Source: Epiperipatus broadwayi (taxonomy: Eukaryota > Onychophora > Udeonychophora > Euonychophora > Peripatidae). From it: a DNA stretch of 64,000 nucleotides. The stretch is taken from positions 246,001-310,000 of the forward strand of contig JAQFVV010000513.1 in NCBI GenBank assembly GCA_028023455.1, in the 5' to 3' direction. Position 1 is the first letter of the stretch, and each line of letters opens with the position of its first letter. The position numbers and the translations under genes are program-made. The notes under the pieces were generated by a model. That model was not told the DNA's origin, made no database searches, and saw nothing but the letters and a program-made list of their open reading frames with translations. This document shows positions 1 to 12,100 of this stretch, in pieces.

Positions 1-673
1 CATATTACCATAGATCATAATATAGTGATGTGACTGTCAAATTGTGAGAGTTCCATAAACGCAAACATTTATTTTTTTATTCGATTGAGAGGGAGGTGGG
101 TAATCATATTAATTTTTTAACATATTAAAATTGAAACTACAAATAAAATGACTCATTTTAATATTTTAAAATAATAAATGATAATAAAGGTTTGAATGTT
201 ATAAGTAACTCTGTATACAAATTCTTTTCATTGTATTTAATAAAGGCCAATTTGCAAACATGTGACCTTAATACTGAGATTTATACAGTTTTCGTATAAG
301 ATATAGATATTGTGTTTTTCAATACTTCAACTTCTGATTTAATTTAAATGTTTTTATTTTGCTTGGATCAGTAGAAAATTCGGAGATCAACAATATTTAA
401 TTAAAAAAAAAATATCAGTATCACGTGTAATTTTCAGAATTATTTATTATTGACTATGGCTGTTTGGAAAAAAAAACTAAGTTCAATATATGCTATATTT
501 GTTACTTTTTCTTACTTTAGGGATAACTGTGATTAGCTTTGAAAGATCTTTTAATAAATTCAAAATAATAAAAGATTTGAAAAAAAAAATTTGGCCAATC
601 TAAACATAATGTTTTTTGCAACTCTTACTATTAAGAAATATTTGAAATACTGGCACTCTTCATATACCTGGAG

Positions 674-1003
674 CCTAATTGTAAATATAGGGGATTTGAA
701 CTCAGACTTTCAAGCACCTTTCAACTATCCATACTATCTCTATCATTGATACCCATTATCACACACATGTATAAACGATTAATAATCATCAATATACGTA
801 TTCATATACATATATATATATATATATATGTGTGTGTGTTAGAGATGATGATCTGGACCAACTGATAAGTGCTGGTTCAGCATGAAATACATATATTGGT
901 GATTGTTAATCTTTTCTACATGTGTATCAGTGATATGAGATAGTGGGGGTAGTTGAAATGTGCTTGAAAGTCTGAGTTCAAATCCTCTACATTTACTATT
1001 AGG
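674..1003. repeat. Foldback element, family A (copy A1)
   Basis: Two inverted arms. The left arm reads GGGGATTTGAACTCAGACTT and on through TTTCAAGCACC. The right arm ends with the reverse complement (GTGCTTGAAAGTCTGAG, then TTCAAATCCTCTAC). The arms meet at a TA/TG microsatellite near 800-840. The right arm carries a hammerhead-like motif (857-900) that the shorter left arm lacks. Related sequence occurs at 43920-44550, 44757-44915, 53931-54005, 58485-59043 and 61021-61105, so this is a dispersed family. It has no coding capacity. I could not fix a target duplication because the flanks are AT-rich. Confidence 0.8.
857..900 (+). ncRNA. Hammerhead-like ribozyme, core mutated (family A)
   Basis: Read 5'-3': stem I ACCAA; core CTGATAA; stem II GTGCTG-GTT-CAGCAT; GAA; short stem III ATA-CA-TAT; A at the cleavage position; stem I partner TTGGT. 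All helices pair. The core has A where the consensus CUGANGA has G8, the catalytic guanine, so this copy is probably inactive. The family member at 61040-61081 keeps the intact core. Confidence 0.65.
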
Positions 1004-1879
1004 AAAGTAATTAGTCATTTTGCGATGCAAAAATTAGAAAAAAAATGAGCTTTTTAATTTATTTTATATGATAAATGAATGGTAATTAAAAATTATTACT
1101 TGAAATGGAGGAGGGGCTTGATAATCTAAATATTCTCATGAATGTTTCATTTGACATTCTTTTCTAGATTATCATCAATCTCGATAATTCACATAACCAA
1201 TATTCAATGTAGTCTAGTGGGAGATATTTATCCCATGATTTTAAAATCATCATTTTATAACAAAAGTGTTAAAGAAACTAGAGAAGATCCCATTATGATT
1301 GTGAATGCCTTATGTTAAAATAATGAGAGCACATAGTATGTCTTTTATATATGTAATATTGACTATAACTTTTACCTGATGAGAGTATTGCTGCATTTTT
1401 TACACAATGATCATAAAAGAATCTATGTTTAATAATATGATATATATTGTTAATCATTCAAATAAAATAAACAAAATGTGTTTTGTATAAAATGTGGATT
1501 TAGCTATCATTGACTTGTGATTAGTTGGTGGAGCTGATGAAGGGGATTCTTTTGAAACTGATAAATCATGGACTTTATATTGTCATAGCTTACAGTTCAA
1601 AAAATCATTATTGTTTAACAATTTTTATCTCATTTAACAGGAGTTTTCCAAAGAAATTATGTCATGACATATACATATTTATATTTATTTAAGCATATAA
1701 GTGTGTCATAGCTTTCTAAATTTTAGTTAAAATTTTTGAATGGAAATTGTATTAAAGTAATTTTAAAAATGTAATATTACTTACAATGTTTAATAATTAA
1801 TTATATTTAAATTAAAATGTGGTTGGTTGATGATAAAAATTGTTAAAATTTATATTGCAAAAAAAAAAAAAACTGTATA
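1004..1879. other. No gene seen
   Basis: AT-rich DNA without a supported ORF, RNA gene or recognisable repeat. The small ORF over 839-1030 on the minus strand is a shadow of the foldback element. Confidence 0.6.
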
Positions 1880-2857
1880 CAGGAAGTTCTCTACTTTCAT
1901 ACCTAATTGGTTCAGAAAGGTATATGAAAGTTGAAAAAACCCAACAAAAATGGTTTTCAAAATATTTATTTTTTTATTGATTAGTATCTGGTGATTTTTT
2001 ATATAAATTTCTAAAGAGATAACTGAATTGCACCCTTCTATTTCTTTTCTTGATAAAGAGTTCTGTATTTTGCTGTCTTTTTATATTGCTCTTCCTATAT
2101 GAGATATATGCTTTCCATTAGAATCACATGTTTCCATGATTGTCGATCAGCTTAAATTATATGAATGACTGATTGAAGCAAAACATTTGTCACTTTTAAA
2201 ACATCTAATTATATTCATCTTTGTCTCTATCATATGGAGATTATGAGACCTTGATTTTTTTTGTCCACATCAACATTTCTGTTTTCAGCTAAAAACAATT
2301 TTTTTTACCAAAACACAAATTTGAAAATATAACAAACTTTTCTTAAACTGCTGTAATTTATACATATCTGTACTTAAACACTATCCTAAGAAAAGCTATT
2401 AACTAATATGTATTTCTTGAAGCTTAGTGTTTTCGAGGACAAAGTATGAATATGAGGAAATATTTTACCCTTGAAAGCACCAAGCTTCAACAAAGAACAC
2501 ATTTATTTATAGCTTTTTTTAGGATGGCATTTAAGTGCAGATATTATAAATCAAAATAGAAATGTACATAAAATGTTAGCACATGTTCTAACATAAACTG
2601 ACAGGACACAACTTATCAATATGTGTTAAATCAAGATGTCCTTGCTCAAGACTAAACCTCTGATTCCAAAAATGGATGTGATTAATGCTGGAGAGGTGGG
2701 GAGAGAATAGTGATTAAAAGTCCATGAGAAGGGGAGAATCATTACAGGAAAGTATGCACATTTTGCCATATATATTGATAAAAATTGAAAGTATGAAATG
2801 TGTATGAAATAACCACTTGGACAAAAGTATAAATGTATGACAGTAGAGGACCACCTG
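1880..2857. mobile_element. Tigger/pogo-type DNA transposon, internally deleted copy
   Basis: The left terminal inverted repeat CAGGAAGTTCTCTACTTTC (1880-1902 region) matches the right end at 2835-2857, whose reverse complement begins CAGGTGGTCCTCTACTGTC. TA dinucleotides flank both ends, the target duplication expected of pogo/Tigger elements. The left 250 bases align with the larger Tigger at 22854. The stretch 2171-2290 matches the part of that element that encodes the N-terminal helix-turn-helix (around 24495-24620). The DDE catalytic region is missing. It is a 978-bp non-autonomous derivative of the same or a sister family. Confidence 0.8.
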
Positions 2858-3325
2858 TATTTATATAGGATATACATATAAGAAATAAAATTTGACCTGA
2901 TGCTTGAATTTCAAACTGGAATACAACATATATTCAAATAATTTAGCCAAAATGAGAATTTCAGCCAGACACTCTATTATTCTACTGCTTAATATTTTTA
3001 GAATTTTAAAAGTCAATAGCAAATTCTTGATACATATAAATAATGGAAGAGTTAATTATATTTATTATTTGTCAGATAAAAAGTACAACAGGTAAAAGGT
3101 TTTGATTTTATTTTAGCCAAATAATCAAACTTTTACAAAGTTATTTTCTTTAATAAATTAAATTATAAAACAATTTTAGTTTATATAAACAATAATTTTA
3201 AGAATATCTATCAGTAGTTAATCACAAAATGTATAAAATGAGTCATGGCTGGCCTATGGGGCTCCCAGTCAGTGAAGTTGTCTGTACTTGTTCAAATTTG
3301 AGAATTTGATTATTCCAAAATTTGA

Positions 3326-3658
3326 ATGTCTATCAAATATAGTCTTATATTCCAGATATGTGGACATACTTTTGTATGTGCTAGTGAAGGAACTATTTGT
3401 AAAATTCATACTGAATTAGCATCTGCAATGGCTCTAATTTGGACCATCAAGAAGAAAGATGAGCTCCTGCATAACATAAATGCTTTAGACTATAGGATGA
3501 TTTTAAAACCATTAAATGTAAGATGCACCATACACCCTAGATCTAATAATCTCTTCTCCCATAAATATGCTGGTTTAAAAGGCCTAGTTGATTGGAGAAG
3601 AAACATTGATATATACATTAAAGACCTAATAAACATGGGTACAATTCTAAAAAAATAA
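3326..3658 (+). CDS. Unrecognised 110-residue ORF
   Basis: An open frame with an ATG and a stop, in a segment less AT-biased than its surroundings and with ordinary amino-acid composition. Two cysteines lie near the N-terminus and the C-terminal half is basic (WRRNIDIYIKDL near the end). I do not recognise the family. The next 500 bases hold GIY-YIG endonuclease debris in the same orientation, so it may belong to a decayed retroelement or a processed pseudogene. There is no clear promoter, splice site or poly(A) tail. The opposite-strand ORF at 3490-3711 looks like a shadow. Confidence 0.3.
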   Translation: MSIKYSLIFQICGHTFVCASEGTICKIHTELASAMALIWTIKKKDELLHNINALDYRMILKPLNVRCTIHPRSNNLFSHKYAGLKGLVDWRRNIDIYIKDLINMGTILKK

Positions 3659-3867
3659 CTGCAATTATCATGAATTTTTATAACAAAATCTTGCACCTTA
3701 TGAACATTCAACCTAATAATAAAAAATGTTCTAGTCTCCCTTATATTTTGAAATTTGCATAAAAATTTTAAAAAAACATTTGTACCTATAAATACAATAT
3801 CATTTTGTGCTTGCCTCCATCGTTAAATAAATTATTAAATAATTCAAAAAAACAAAATATCTAGAGA

Positions 3868-4195
3868 GGCTTCAAATCAAATTGTGTACAAAATTAATTG
3901 CAAAGAAGGCTTACTATGATGAAATCCAAGCTAACTTATCGACAAAACTTGCCCAGCATAAATATCTGCACAACTGAGCCAAGAATAGTTGTGAATATTC
4001 TTGTGTTTTCTTGGATCATGAGTTGCAATCAGGCCATAACTTTGATCTTTCTACAGCTGATATTGTTTGTTCAGAGAGAGACTACAGAAAGAGAAATGTG
4101 AAGGAATCATGGTCAATAGCTAAAGATCAAATAAAAAGAACTCTTGCACTCCTCTTTCTAAAAATTGACACTTGGAGCAAACACTTTTGCCACTA
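3868..4195 (+). pseudogene. GIY-YIG endonuclease fragment of a Penelope-like element
   Basis: With frameshifts the plus strand reads IVYKINCKE..., then LSTKLAQHKY, then DHELQSGHNFDLSTADI, then CSERDYRKRNVKESWSI. This is the order seen in GIY-YIG endonuclease domains of Penelope-like retroelements: a Cys-containing start, an arginine/lysine-rich helix with H, H-x-F-D-F, and a basic R-K-x-x-E-S block. The family's role is to nick target DNA for target-primed reverse transcription. The YIGET part is missing and two frame changes are needed, so it is dead. The assignment is from memory of the family. Confidence 0.6.
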
Positions 4196-4787
4196 GTATG
4201 TTAATCTTTTATTTGATATTCAATTTAACTTTAAATCTAGATTTCAACTTCCTTTAGTCACATAATGATATGATTCTAATAGCACTCAGCTTTAAATAAA
4301 TTTTCTTTTTTACAAATTCAAACCTGTTTTGTAATTAAAAATGTTTTAACATTTAATAACAGCAATGTTTTTTGTTTATTTTTTTAAAAAAATAAAATAA
4401 AATTCACTTCTCACATGGGAATGTCAGAATCATTACATTTACACCATACATAGTTTAATGCAAGATAATCTCCAAATGTAAAGATGTTTGGATCAGAGCT
4501 CAACTATGTATTCATTTTTATTGCTTAAAAGTTTGTTTGATCTTTTGAGGATTATATCATTTTAATAATTAATTTGTTTCATGTACGATGAATTTTGAAC
4601 ATAAATTTATGTGTTAAGTTAATGGAAAGTAAGGAAATTATAATACACAACAATCAACCTTTATTCTAAGAGAAGTTTAGAATCACAGATTGTCTAAATT
4701 AAGCCAGGCAAACTTTTTTATGCTATATGTAATCACTCACACTAAAGTGTAATCCACTAATCCAAACAATTACACAATTAACTCAAT
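4196..4787. other. No gene seen
   Basis: AT-rich spacer with a T7A7 run near 4380. I see no ORF or repeat that I can support. Confidence 0.6.
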
Positions 4788-4990
4788 ATTGTTTGGCATG
4801 ATGGTAGAGTATCAGACTCAAAAGCTAAAGGTTCCTGATTAATTATCAGTTGAGTTGGTTATTTGAATAAAACCATTGAAGTCAACCACTCACTTTGGGG
4901 CTTTAATGCCACATCATCTCATTAACATCTAACAGTGTATTTTAATAACTGCCTACATATGATAAATCTTGTAGATTTTCTACCTACTTT
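4788..4990 (+). repeat. tRNA-derived SINE, diverged
   Basis: TTTGGCATGATGGTAGAG resembles a tRNA 5' half with an A box. It is followed by CAGACTCAAAAGC (anticodon-arm-like) and AAGGTTCCTGATTAATTATC (degenerate B box). A non-tRNA body follows (GCTTTAATGCCACATCATC). The cloverleaf is broken, so it is not a functional tRNA gene. Its 3' end is uncertain. Confidence 0.5.
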
Positions 4991-6365
4991 TATATGGTGG
5001 CGTATAAATCCTGATGTAGTCTTGTGAAAAATGTCCCAGCCTAATCTTTCTCACCATTTACGTACTTCATATAACAAATCTATGCTTATCAAATGAGCAC
5101 AACATTAGAAACACATGATCATCTACACAGACAGTTATCACATTTTTTTTTATATATTAATCAAGACCATCTTGAAGCATAGATGTTTTTCCAACGAGAC
5201 TGCAGCTTCATATTGATAACAAGTTTTACAGAAGTGAGGAAAATGAGAAGGATTTGACTGATCACTGATATTTTTCAAGTGTATTACTCAATTAATTGCA
5301 TGTGCCCCCACATACACATATATTGAAAACTTGATATATGTTTTCAAAAGCAGATCTATTTATACCAGTATAGAAGCATCTACTGTAAACCTGAGTAATC
5401 AGTAGACATAACACTGTAATATTTATACTCCTAGATTAACTTTTGCTTTTTGCTCTTGAGGGTAACTGGTGTTCGTTGATTACTCAAACTTGTAATAGGT
5501 GGCTCTAGTATAGAGTGAAAAAACGTCTCTTAGAAGCACGTGAATAAGCGAGAAAATCGTGATGTTGTTGGTGATATATATACTATGTTTTACAAAATGT
5601 AAGTATATCTTAAAAGTATATATATACGTTCATATGTGCATCTTAGTTTTTTTTTTTATTTTTAATGAAAAGAAGCTTTATTTATGCCCTAAATGTGTCA
5701 GTGAATAAAAGTCACATTCCAAAGTATTCAGTGTGGAAAATGTTGTGGCATGTTTTAAATGATCTGCAAATTTATTAATGTTTAATTCTGTCATTATTTT
5801 GGCATGCTGTGCACAATATGATTTTAGAATTTTAGTAGAAAGAACAAAATTTATTGCTTAGAATTTTTTTTTTTATTAGAAAAGGGAAGCATTATTTTAA
5901 AATAGAATCATTCATCAGGTAGTAAATGTGGTTATAATAAGAATGACAAAAATAATATGGTTTAAAGGATTAAAGCGTTCCTTTGATTATGTTTACTAAC
6001 AATGTTGTTTGAAATTAATAATTAATATTTATTGACCTATTGTTAGAAGTTACGTTTTACAAATATAAGAATATAAGCAATTTAGATAAAAATATATTTT
6101 ACAAAAATATCATCCTAAAAATATAAGACATGTAATATTTAGTTTTCAAAATTGGTAAATGATAATATTACATTCTATAAAACTAGAATCAAATGTTAAA
6201 AAGAAATTAAGTTTATTAAATTCAAAGTAAATTTAAAACATGAAGATTTAAATAATAATATAAGGATTACTAATATTCAGTAATAATCATTTCTCTTCAA
6301 TGTAAATTCTTACAAACATTGATCAAATATTTTCCTGAAGATTTGTGATGATTGTATTTTAATTA
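4991..6365. other. No gene seen; short dispersed repeat near 5380-5520
   Basis: No supported coding sequence. The stretch TTGATTACTCAAACTTGTAA near 5477 recurs almost unchanged near 41034-41055 (TTGATTACTCAAGTTTATAA), with TAGGTGGCT / TAGATGGCT following, so a low-copy dispersed repeat is present. The rest is AT-rich sequence. Confidence 0.55.
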
Positions 6366-6632
6366 TATATTGGATTATTTCCATCACCTAATATAAGTAT
6401 TGACTGTCTTTAGAAAAAAATAACCCTATTTAAATATTCCAAATACATTCAACTGTTAGTAATTATACCCAGGTTAGTATATGCATAATGTTCCAAGATG
6501 TATTATTCTCCCCTCTTTTCAGGTGTTGATGGCTAAACAGTGACAACACTACCATGGGACTTGTACCTCGATCCTTAGATTCTTGGAATCCTGAATTTTA
6601 AGATAATTATTTTAACAGTTATCCTACCAAAG
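6366..6632 (-). repeat. tRNA-headed repeat, family C (minus copy left of the PLE)
   Basis: Reverse complement of the family seen at 17343-17880. On the minus strand it runs from a tRNA-like head (TTTGGTAGGATAACTG..., with GTACAAGTCCCATGG in the B-box position), through CACCTGAAAAGAGG, to a conserved 3' end (AACAGTTGAATGTATTTGG, AGACAGTCAATACTTATATT, CCAATATA). The partner copy at 8690-8987 is in the opposite orientation, with the PLE fragment between the two heads. Confidence 0.7.
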
Positions 6633-6849
6633 GCAGTAGTCAGTAGAAATATCATATACTTATCTATGATGTTCCTCCCCCAATTTCTCAACTTTTTTCT
6701 ACTGATTTCCATTTATTATGTATAGTGACACTAGGTTGGCTTATGGAGTTGTTCACCATTCCCATATGAACTTTCTTTAAATTTTCTTCTTTGTGCCTTT
6801 TCTTCTGTATCCAATATTTTTGTATTTTTTCTATTCATTGGTACATACA

Positions 6850-8325
6850 TGGTTTGCTACTTTAGACACATTGGTTTTCTCTCTTCTAATTATCAGTTTA
6901 TGTTCTTGCAATTGCTTTTCAATGTGATGACTGGTCTCACCAATATATATATTCTTCCACATTTATATGGTATTTCATTGATGCAGTTTTTTCTTTTCAG
7001 TATATCAAATTTACACTTTGTAGATATTAGAATTTCTCATAGTGTGATATGACTCTGGAAATCTGTTCTGATGTTATAGTGATTGCAGATTATCCTTAAT
7101 TTGTCTATTTTTGGTAAGTATGGATACACTACCATACCAATAATTGTTTTTTTTTCTTTTGATGGTTCTTTTTATTGTCTATATAAGGTTTTCTCAATAA
7201 TAGCTGATGCATAACCATTTTTCATGTTTGTTCTGTATATATATATTTTCTTTTATCAAATCACTGGTTCCTAAACAAACTTCTTTTTCTCTGTTCCATA
7301 ATGATATTTTAAGTATTTTTCTGTATGCATGGGCTTTCTGTAAACTGTAGTTTTGAGTTTGCCATGAGGAAGTCTTGTCACAAGAACATCTAAGAATGCC
7401 AATTTTTGTTATTGTTTTGATTCTATTGTGAATTTAATTGAAGGGGATATGTTGTTGATATTTTTCCAGAAAGTTTGTAGTAGTGCTTTATCATGTGGCC
7501 ATACAACAAATGTATATCAACATAGTGAAGCCAAACTTTAGGAGGATATGGAATAGTCTTTATGGCTGTGATTTTAAGTTGTTCCATTTAAATATTGCTA
7601 ATTAGGAGTGACAGTGGTGAACCCATAGCCATTTTTTGATTTTGTTGGATGGATTTTATATTGTATTGAAAGTAAGTTGTTGTTATGTAAAATGTTAATA
7701 GTTCTATTATATTATCAATAGGAAGAGTTGTTCTAGTTTGTAAGCTATTATCATTTAATCTTTTCAATAGACAATGCTTCTTCATGTGGTATATTTGTAA
7801 ATAGACTTTCCACATCAAACATTATTAGTATGTCTAGTGCTTTCAATTTTCATGTTCTTGATTAATTCTACAAAGTATCTAGAATCCCTTACAAAGATTG
7901 GGTTTTGTATGCCAAAGGACTAAGAACATTGAGAAGAAATCTTGCCACTTTTTGGCAATGTGAATTTCTAGAGCTAACAATACATCTTAATGGAACATTG
8001 ATTCTTATAGATTTTAGGGACCATAAAGATGAGGATTTTTTCTGAAATATGATGTTAATTTACTTTTTTCTGAATCACTGAAGTACCTGTGATGTTTTCT
8101 GAGTAATGCTTGTAACTTTGTTTCTGCACTCGGTATCATATTTTTTGCCATTTTTCTGTATTGGCCTGCTGTGAGGAATTCTGGTATTTTGTTGTCATAA
8201 TCAGTGGTATCTATTACAACTGTTGCATTGCCTTTGTCAGCAAGGAGAATAATTATAGATTTATCACCTTTGAGAGTTTTAATTGTTTTTCTTTCATTAT
8301 AGGATATGTTTGATTTCAATTTTTG
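6850..8325 (-). pseudogene. Penelope-like element reverse transcriptase and GIY-YIG relic
   Basis: On the minus strand three open blocks read in PLE order. 8319-8014 has TLKGDKSIIILLADKGNATV and ends NPHLYGP, the N-terminal part of PLE reverse transcriptases. 7818-7588 ends QNQKMAMGSPLSLLISNI, the fingers/palm A-MGSPLSP-type motif. About 7520-7320 reads PPKVWLHYVDI (expected YVDD catalytic pair, second Asp lost or shifted), then with frameshifts FLDVLVTRLPHGKLK and TVYRKPMHTEKY. Around 6965-6930 a GIY-YIG-like NIYIGETSHH appears after a frameshift. A full PLE makes an RT with C-terminal endonuclease that copies RNA at nicked DNA. Stops and frameshifts make this one inactive. It lies exactly between inverted C repeats. 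Confidence 0.85.
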
Positions 8326-8689
8326 TTGCTTGTCAATTGTTCCTTTTAGTCTCCAGTGTAATTAGGCCGCTTCTTCTAAAGTTAATTTTTGAATGACTTC
8401 CACAGTGTCTGCCATTATATCTAATTAAGACATATTAGATGGTATTATGGCAAAGTTTAATTATTTTTCAAAAACAGAAATTTCAACATGTTAGATGTTT
8501 ATAATTGAGATTTTTAACACATGAAGTTGCTACGCTGCTTGGTACATTATGATTTTTTAAATTCCCATGTAGGCTTGTAAATTTGTTCTTTTGGTATTAT
8601 TTTATTTTTCCATGTAATGCAGAATATGATTTTCTTACTACTTGCAACACTACTGTGGAGTCTATTAATCATTAAGTTTATTTTTTTAG

Positions 8690-8987
8690 AAAACATTCTA
8701 CATTATTAATTGAATGCAATATTTGATACTTGCAAAGCCTTTGAGCATGTATTCTTTCTCTTAATAGAGCTTCACTTGCTCTTGGTTCAATTCCCATGCT
8801 AGTACTGTTACTGGTCAGGTCAAAAAACCTGAAGAAGGGAGAAAAATATATATTGAAATGTTGTGCATATACTAAACTGTGTGCTATTACTAATAGTTGA
8901 ATGTATTTTGAATATTTAAATAAAAATTCAATTTTTCTAAAGACATTCAATACTTATATTAGATGGTGGCAATAGTCCAATATATAT
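8690..8987 (+). repeat. tRNA-headed repeat, family C (plus copy right of the PLE)
   Basis: It contains TTGGTTCAATTCCCATGC (B-box-like), CATGCTAGTACTGTTACTGG, CCTGAAGAAGGGAG, TTGTGCATATACTAAAC, TAATAGTTGAATGTATTTTG and the family 3' end AGACATTCAATACTTATATT with CCAATATA. The orientation is opposite to 6366-6632, forming a large inverted pair around the PLE relic. The minus-strand ORF at 8678-8950 is a shadow. Confidence 0.75.
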
Positions 8988-9014
8988 ATATATAATCAGC
9001 ACTCTCACTCCATA

Positions 9015-9195
9015 CTATAGATTCAAGTCATAAAATTGATTTTTCTAGTACAAGAATCATATCCAGATGTGATAATATCTACCAGTGCACAATCAGAGAA
9101 GCCATTGAGATACTTAAAAGGTCATATTGTATCAATAAGTGAGATGATATATGTAAACTTCCTCCTATTTGGAAAGATTTTTTTTAAAAAACATT
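9015..9195 (+). pseudogene. GIY-YIG endonuclease C-terminal fragment (second PLE lineage)
   Basis: The plus-strand translation reads SHKIDFSSTRIISRCDNIYQ, then CTIREAIEILKRSYCINK, a stop, then DDICKLPPIWKDFF. This matches the C-terminal block of PLE-linked GIY-YIG proteins (H-x-F-D-F..., R-E-A-I-E-I-x-K, N-R-D-x-G, L-P-P-I-W). It has an internal stop and no upstream YIG motif in frame, so it is a relic. Its orientation is opposite to the RT relic at 6850-8325, so it is probably a separate insertion. Confidence 0.65.
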
Positions 9196-9199
9196 TTTA

Positions 9200-12100
9200 A
9201 TTTAACATTTTTGCTATTAGTGGAACTTTAACGTTTTTTTCAAATAAGTGATTATAGCACCTCTACAAACATCTTTCTACCTTTTATAACCCAGTAGATG
9301 ACTTGTGTGATCAAGTCTAAACGTCAGTATATAAATATTTAAATTTTATCACAGATGAATCCACAAAATATGTCTTTTATATATACACAAATACCACAGA
9401 ACCACCTTATATCAATTGCTGATCTATCATCATACAATTAAACATGCATACATATAAAATTATTGATATCAGTAGCCACTCACAATTGCTGATCTATTAT
9501 TTTGTTTATTTCAAATTTTGAGATATTCTTTTAACTTCTGCAGCCAATTTTTCATTCTGAAAGACCTCATCAATTTGGTAATTGTTTTTATAGTGAAAAC
9601 AATCACTATAAATATTGCACTTTTTAAAAAGTATTTTTATAGTGATCTTTATTATTTAATAATTCTGATGGTAATGTATATTGATAAGTGGGATGATTGC
9701 ATTTCATTCTTTTTTGTTTTGTACCTTTATCACATGGAACATTTTTTGGCTATTATATATATTAATTTAAATGTTATTTTTTTTAGTTTGAAGTTAATTT
9801 GAATGAAGAAGTGATACATTAGTTTTAGTTCATTTCATCTTTAATCATTATGAATTCAATGTAAAATGATCAATCCTAGTATAACCCATTGTGTGGTGTC
9901 TACAAAAGATTTTTATTGGGGCTACAATTGCAATGCATGGTTTTAATAGATAGAATTCCTTTATATTGCTTGCTGGTAAAAACTTTAATTGAAAAAAAGT
10001 CTTGGAATGATTTTCATAATTTAAATCATTAAAATTTTAATTCCTAATTATAGTGTCTAGACATCAGAAGTAATCAATAATACAAGGTAAAAAAATAAAA
10101 CTATACTGAATTTCTATAGAGGAGAAAGTACACATATGCCCTTGCACAATATGAGCTTTTATTGGCATTAAAATTTTAGAAAAATAAATTATACATTATT
10201 TGTTTACTTGTTTATTTTTTTTTTGGTAAAATTATTAAATATTAGTTTTATTAAGTACATGATGTTGACATTGTGTTTTTGTTTAAGTATATTCACTTTT
10301 CAACAGAAATTAAATCATATGAAAATTTACTAATTAATTTTTAACATTTCCAAGAATATTTTTTATTTGAACTTATGCTTTAATAAAAAAAAATTTAAAC
10401 TATAAAGATTTGGTGAAGAATAAGTTTTTCTGTTGTTGTTTTCATTAAATATATATTTTATTTTGATTACTTATTTCTGGGTATTACTCATTTTTTATTA
10501 TTTGTATAGTTGATATTTTATTTTTAAGATTGCCTTTGCTTGCTGAATAATGATATTTGTTCAAAACATTTTTTTTATATAAAAAATACACCCTATGATA
10601 AAATATAAAAAAATTAAATCCCATAAGGCCCATAAGAGTGTTCACAAAAAAGCATGTAAGAAATTAAATTTACTTTCTCTGATCAAGTCTCTTTTTGATA
10701 TCACTTTGCAAACTTTCATACCCCATCCATCTGATGACTTTGGAGTTTTAAAAGTATTTTTGTTTTCATTTATGATTAATTAAAATTTTTACTATATTTG
10801 TTCTTTCTTTATGAATGCAGATTTTAGAAGAAACATATAAATAATGGTATTATGGTAATTTATCTTCTATTCATATAAACATATCACTTTTTACAAATGC
10901 ATTAATGTTTGGTAGTAATATTAGATATATTTATTATTTAAAATATATTATTTGAGAAATAACCATTTATATATAATAATTAGTTTCATGGGATAGAATC
11001 CATGGCATATTATTATATGTATATATTTATTTTTCAAGAGTTTTACCTGTCTTACTTTCTCAAATAGAATCATCATACATTTCTTTTTTAAATATTAAGT
11101 CACCAAGTTTTCATGTGCATTGAGGGGATTGATTTTAATTTTCAAGATCATCTGATATGATCCATGTTCCAGATTTGGGTATTTAGCTATTTATTCATTT
11201 ACATGTTAGTCTGTCATTTGATCAACCAACTTTAAAATATACATTTGACTTTGTTTTTACATATGACCTGGTTATATTATTTATATCTAAGTGTTTATTA
11301 TATATTACAGCAATAAACAACTAATATAAATTTCTTAATCTAAAACTAAGAAAAAATACTATGATATATCTTTAAGCATTATCACACACAATTTTGTCTT
11401 TATATATATAAAGTTTTTCAAATTATTATTTTATAATTTTATTTAATAATTTTTTTTAAAGTATAAAAACAAAATTAGTGCCTAATACTGCTGAAAGATA
11501 TGTTATGTTTTCATATTTTTTTCTGTTCATAAATTTTATTGCAAGATGTAATTATTTTTTGGGAATGAGCAATATAATCATTTGTGTTTAAATAAATAAT
11601 TATTAATAGCTTTGAATTGTAAGCTCTTTAAATCACCAGCTGGTTTGTTATTGAGTTTTTTAAAATTAATATATAGATGTTGAATGGTGCCATTAATAGT
11701 TGTATTAAGTAAAACTTTTGATCAAGATAGCAATAACAGAAAAAGCAAGCTAGTTGTATGTTTATTTATTTAACCCTTACTTTACTAAGTTTCATAATTA
11801 AAGTAAGACCAATTTTCAAATACATGGCCTTCAGTTTCAATGATATATTTTGGCCATGTACAATTTTTTAAACAAATTTATTACTAAAATTAATTTTTAA
11901 CATTACTAAACAAAACAAAAAAAATATTTGAAGTCAGAAATTCATTTATGAAAATATGAGAATAATTTTTTTTCTTTCTTTTTTATCACCGAAGATAGTT
12001 TAAATTTTAAAAGCATCATATAATTATACTAATAAATATATTTTATATTTATTAAATAAAATTTTTATATAATAATAAATAAAACTGAACAACTTCACAC

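Noticed and set aside
1534-1560. CTGATGAAGGGGATTC...TTTTGAAAC as a hammerhead candidate
   Set aside because: A weak stem II can be drawn but there are no stem I halves and no second copy; likely chance.
6849-7052. Plus-strand ORF over the PLE relic
   Set aside because: Antisense to the GIY-YIG region; shadow of the minus-strand pseudogene.
9518-9802. 94-residue hydrophobic ORF as a membrane protein gene
   Set aside because: Composition is what T-rich DNA gives in any frame; no motif, splice signal or repeat support.
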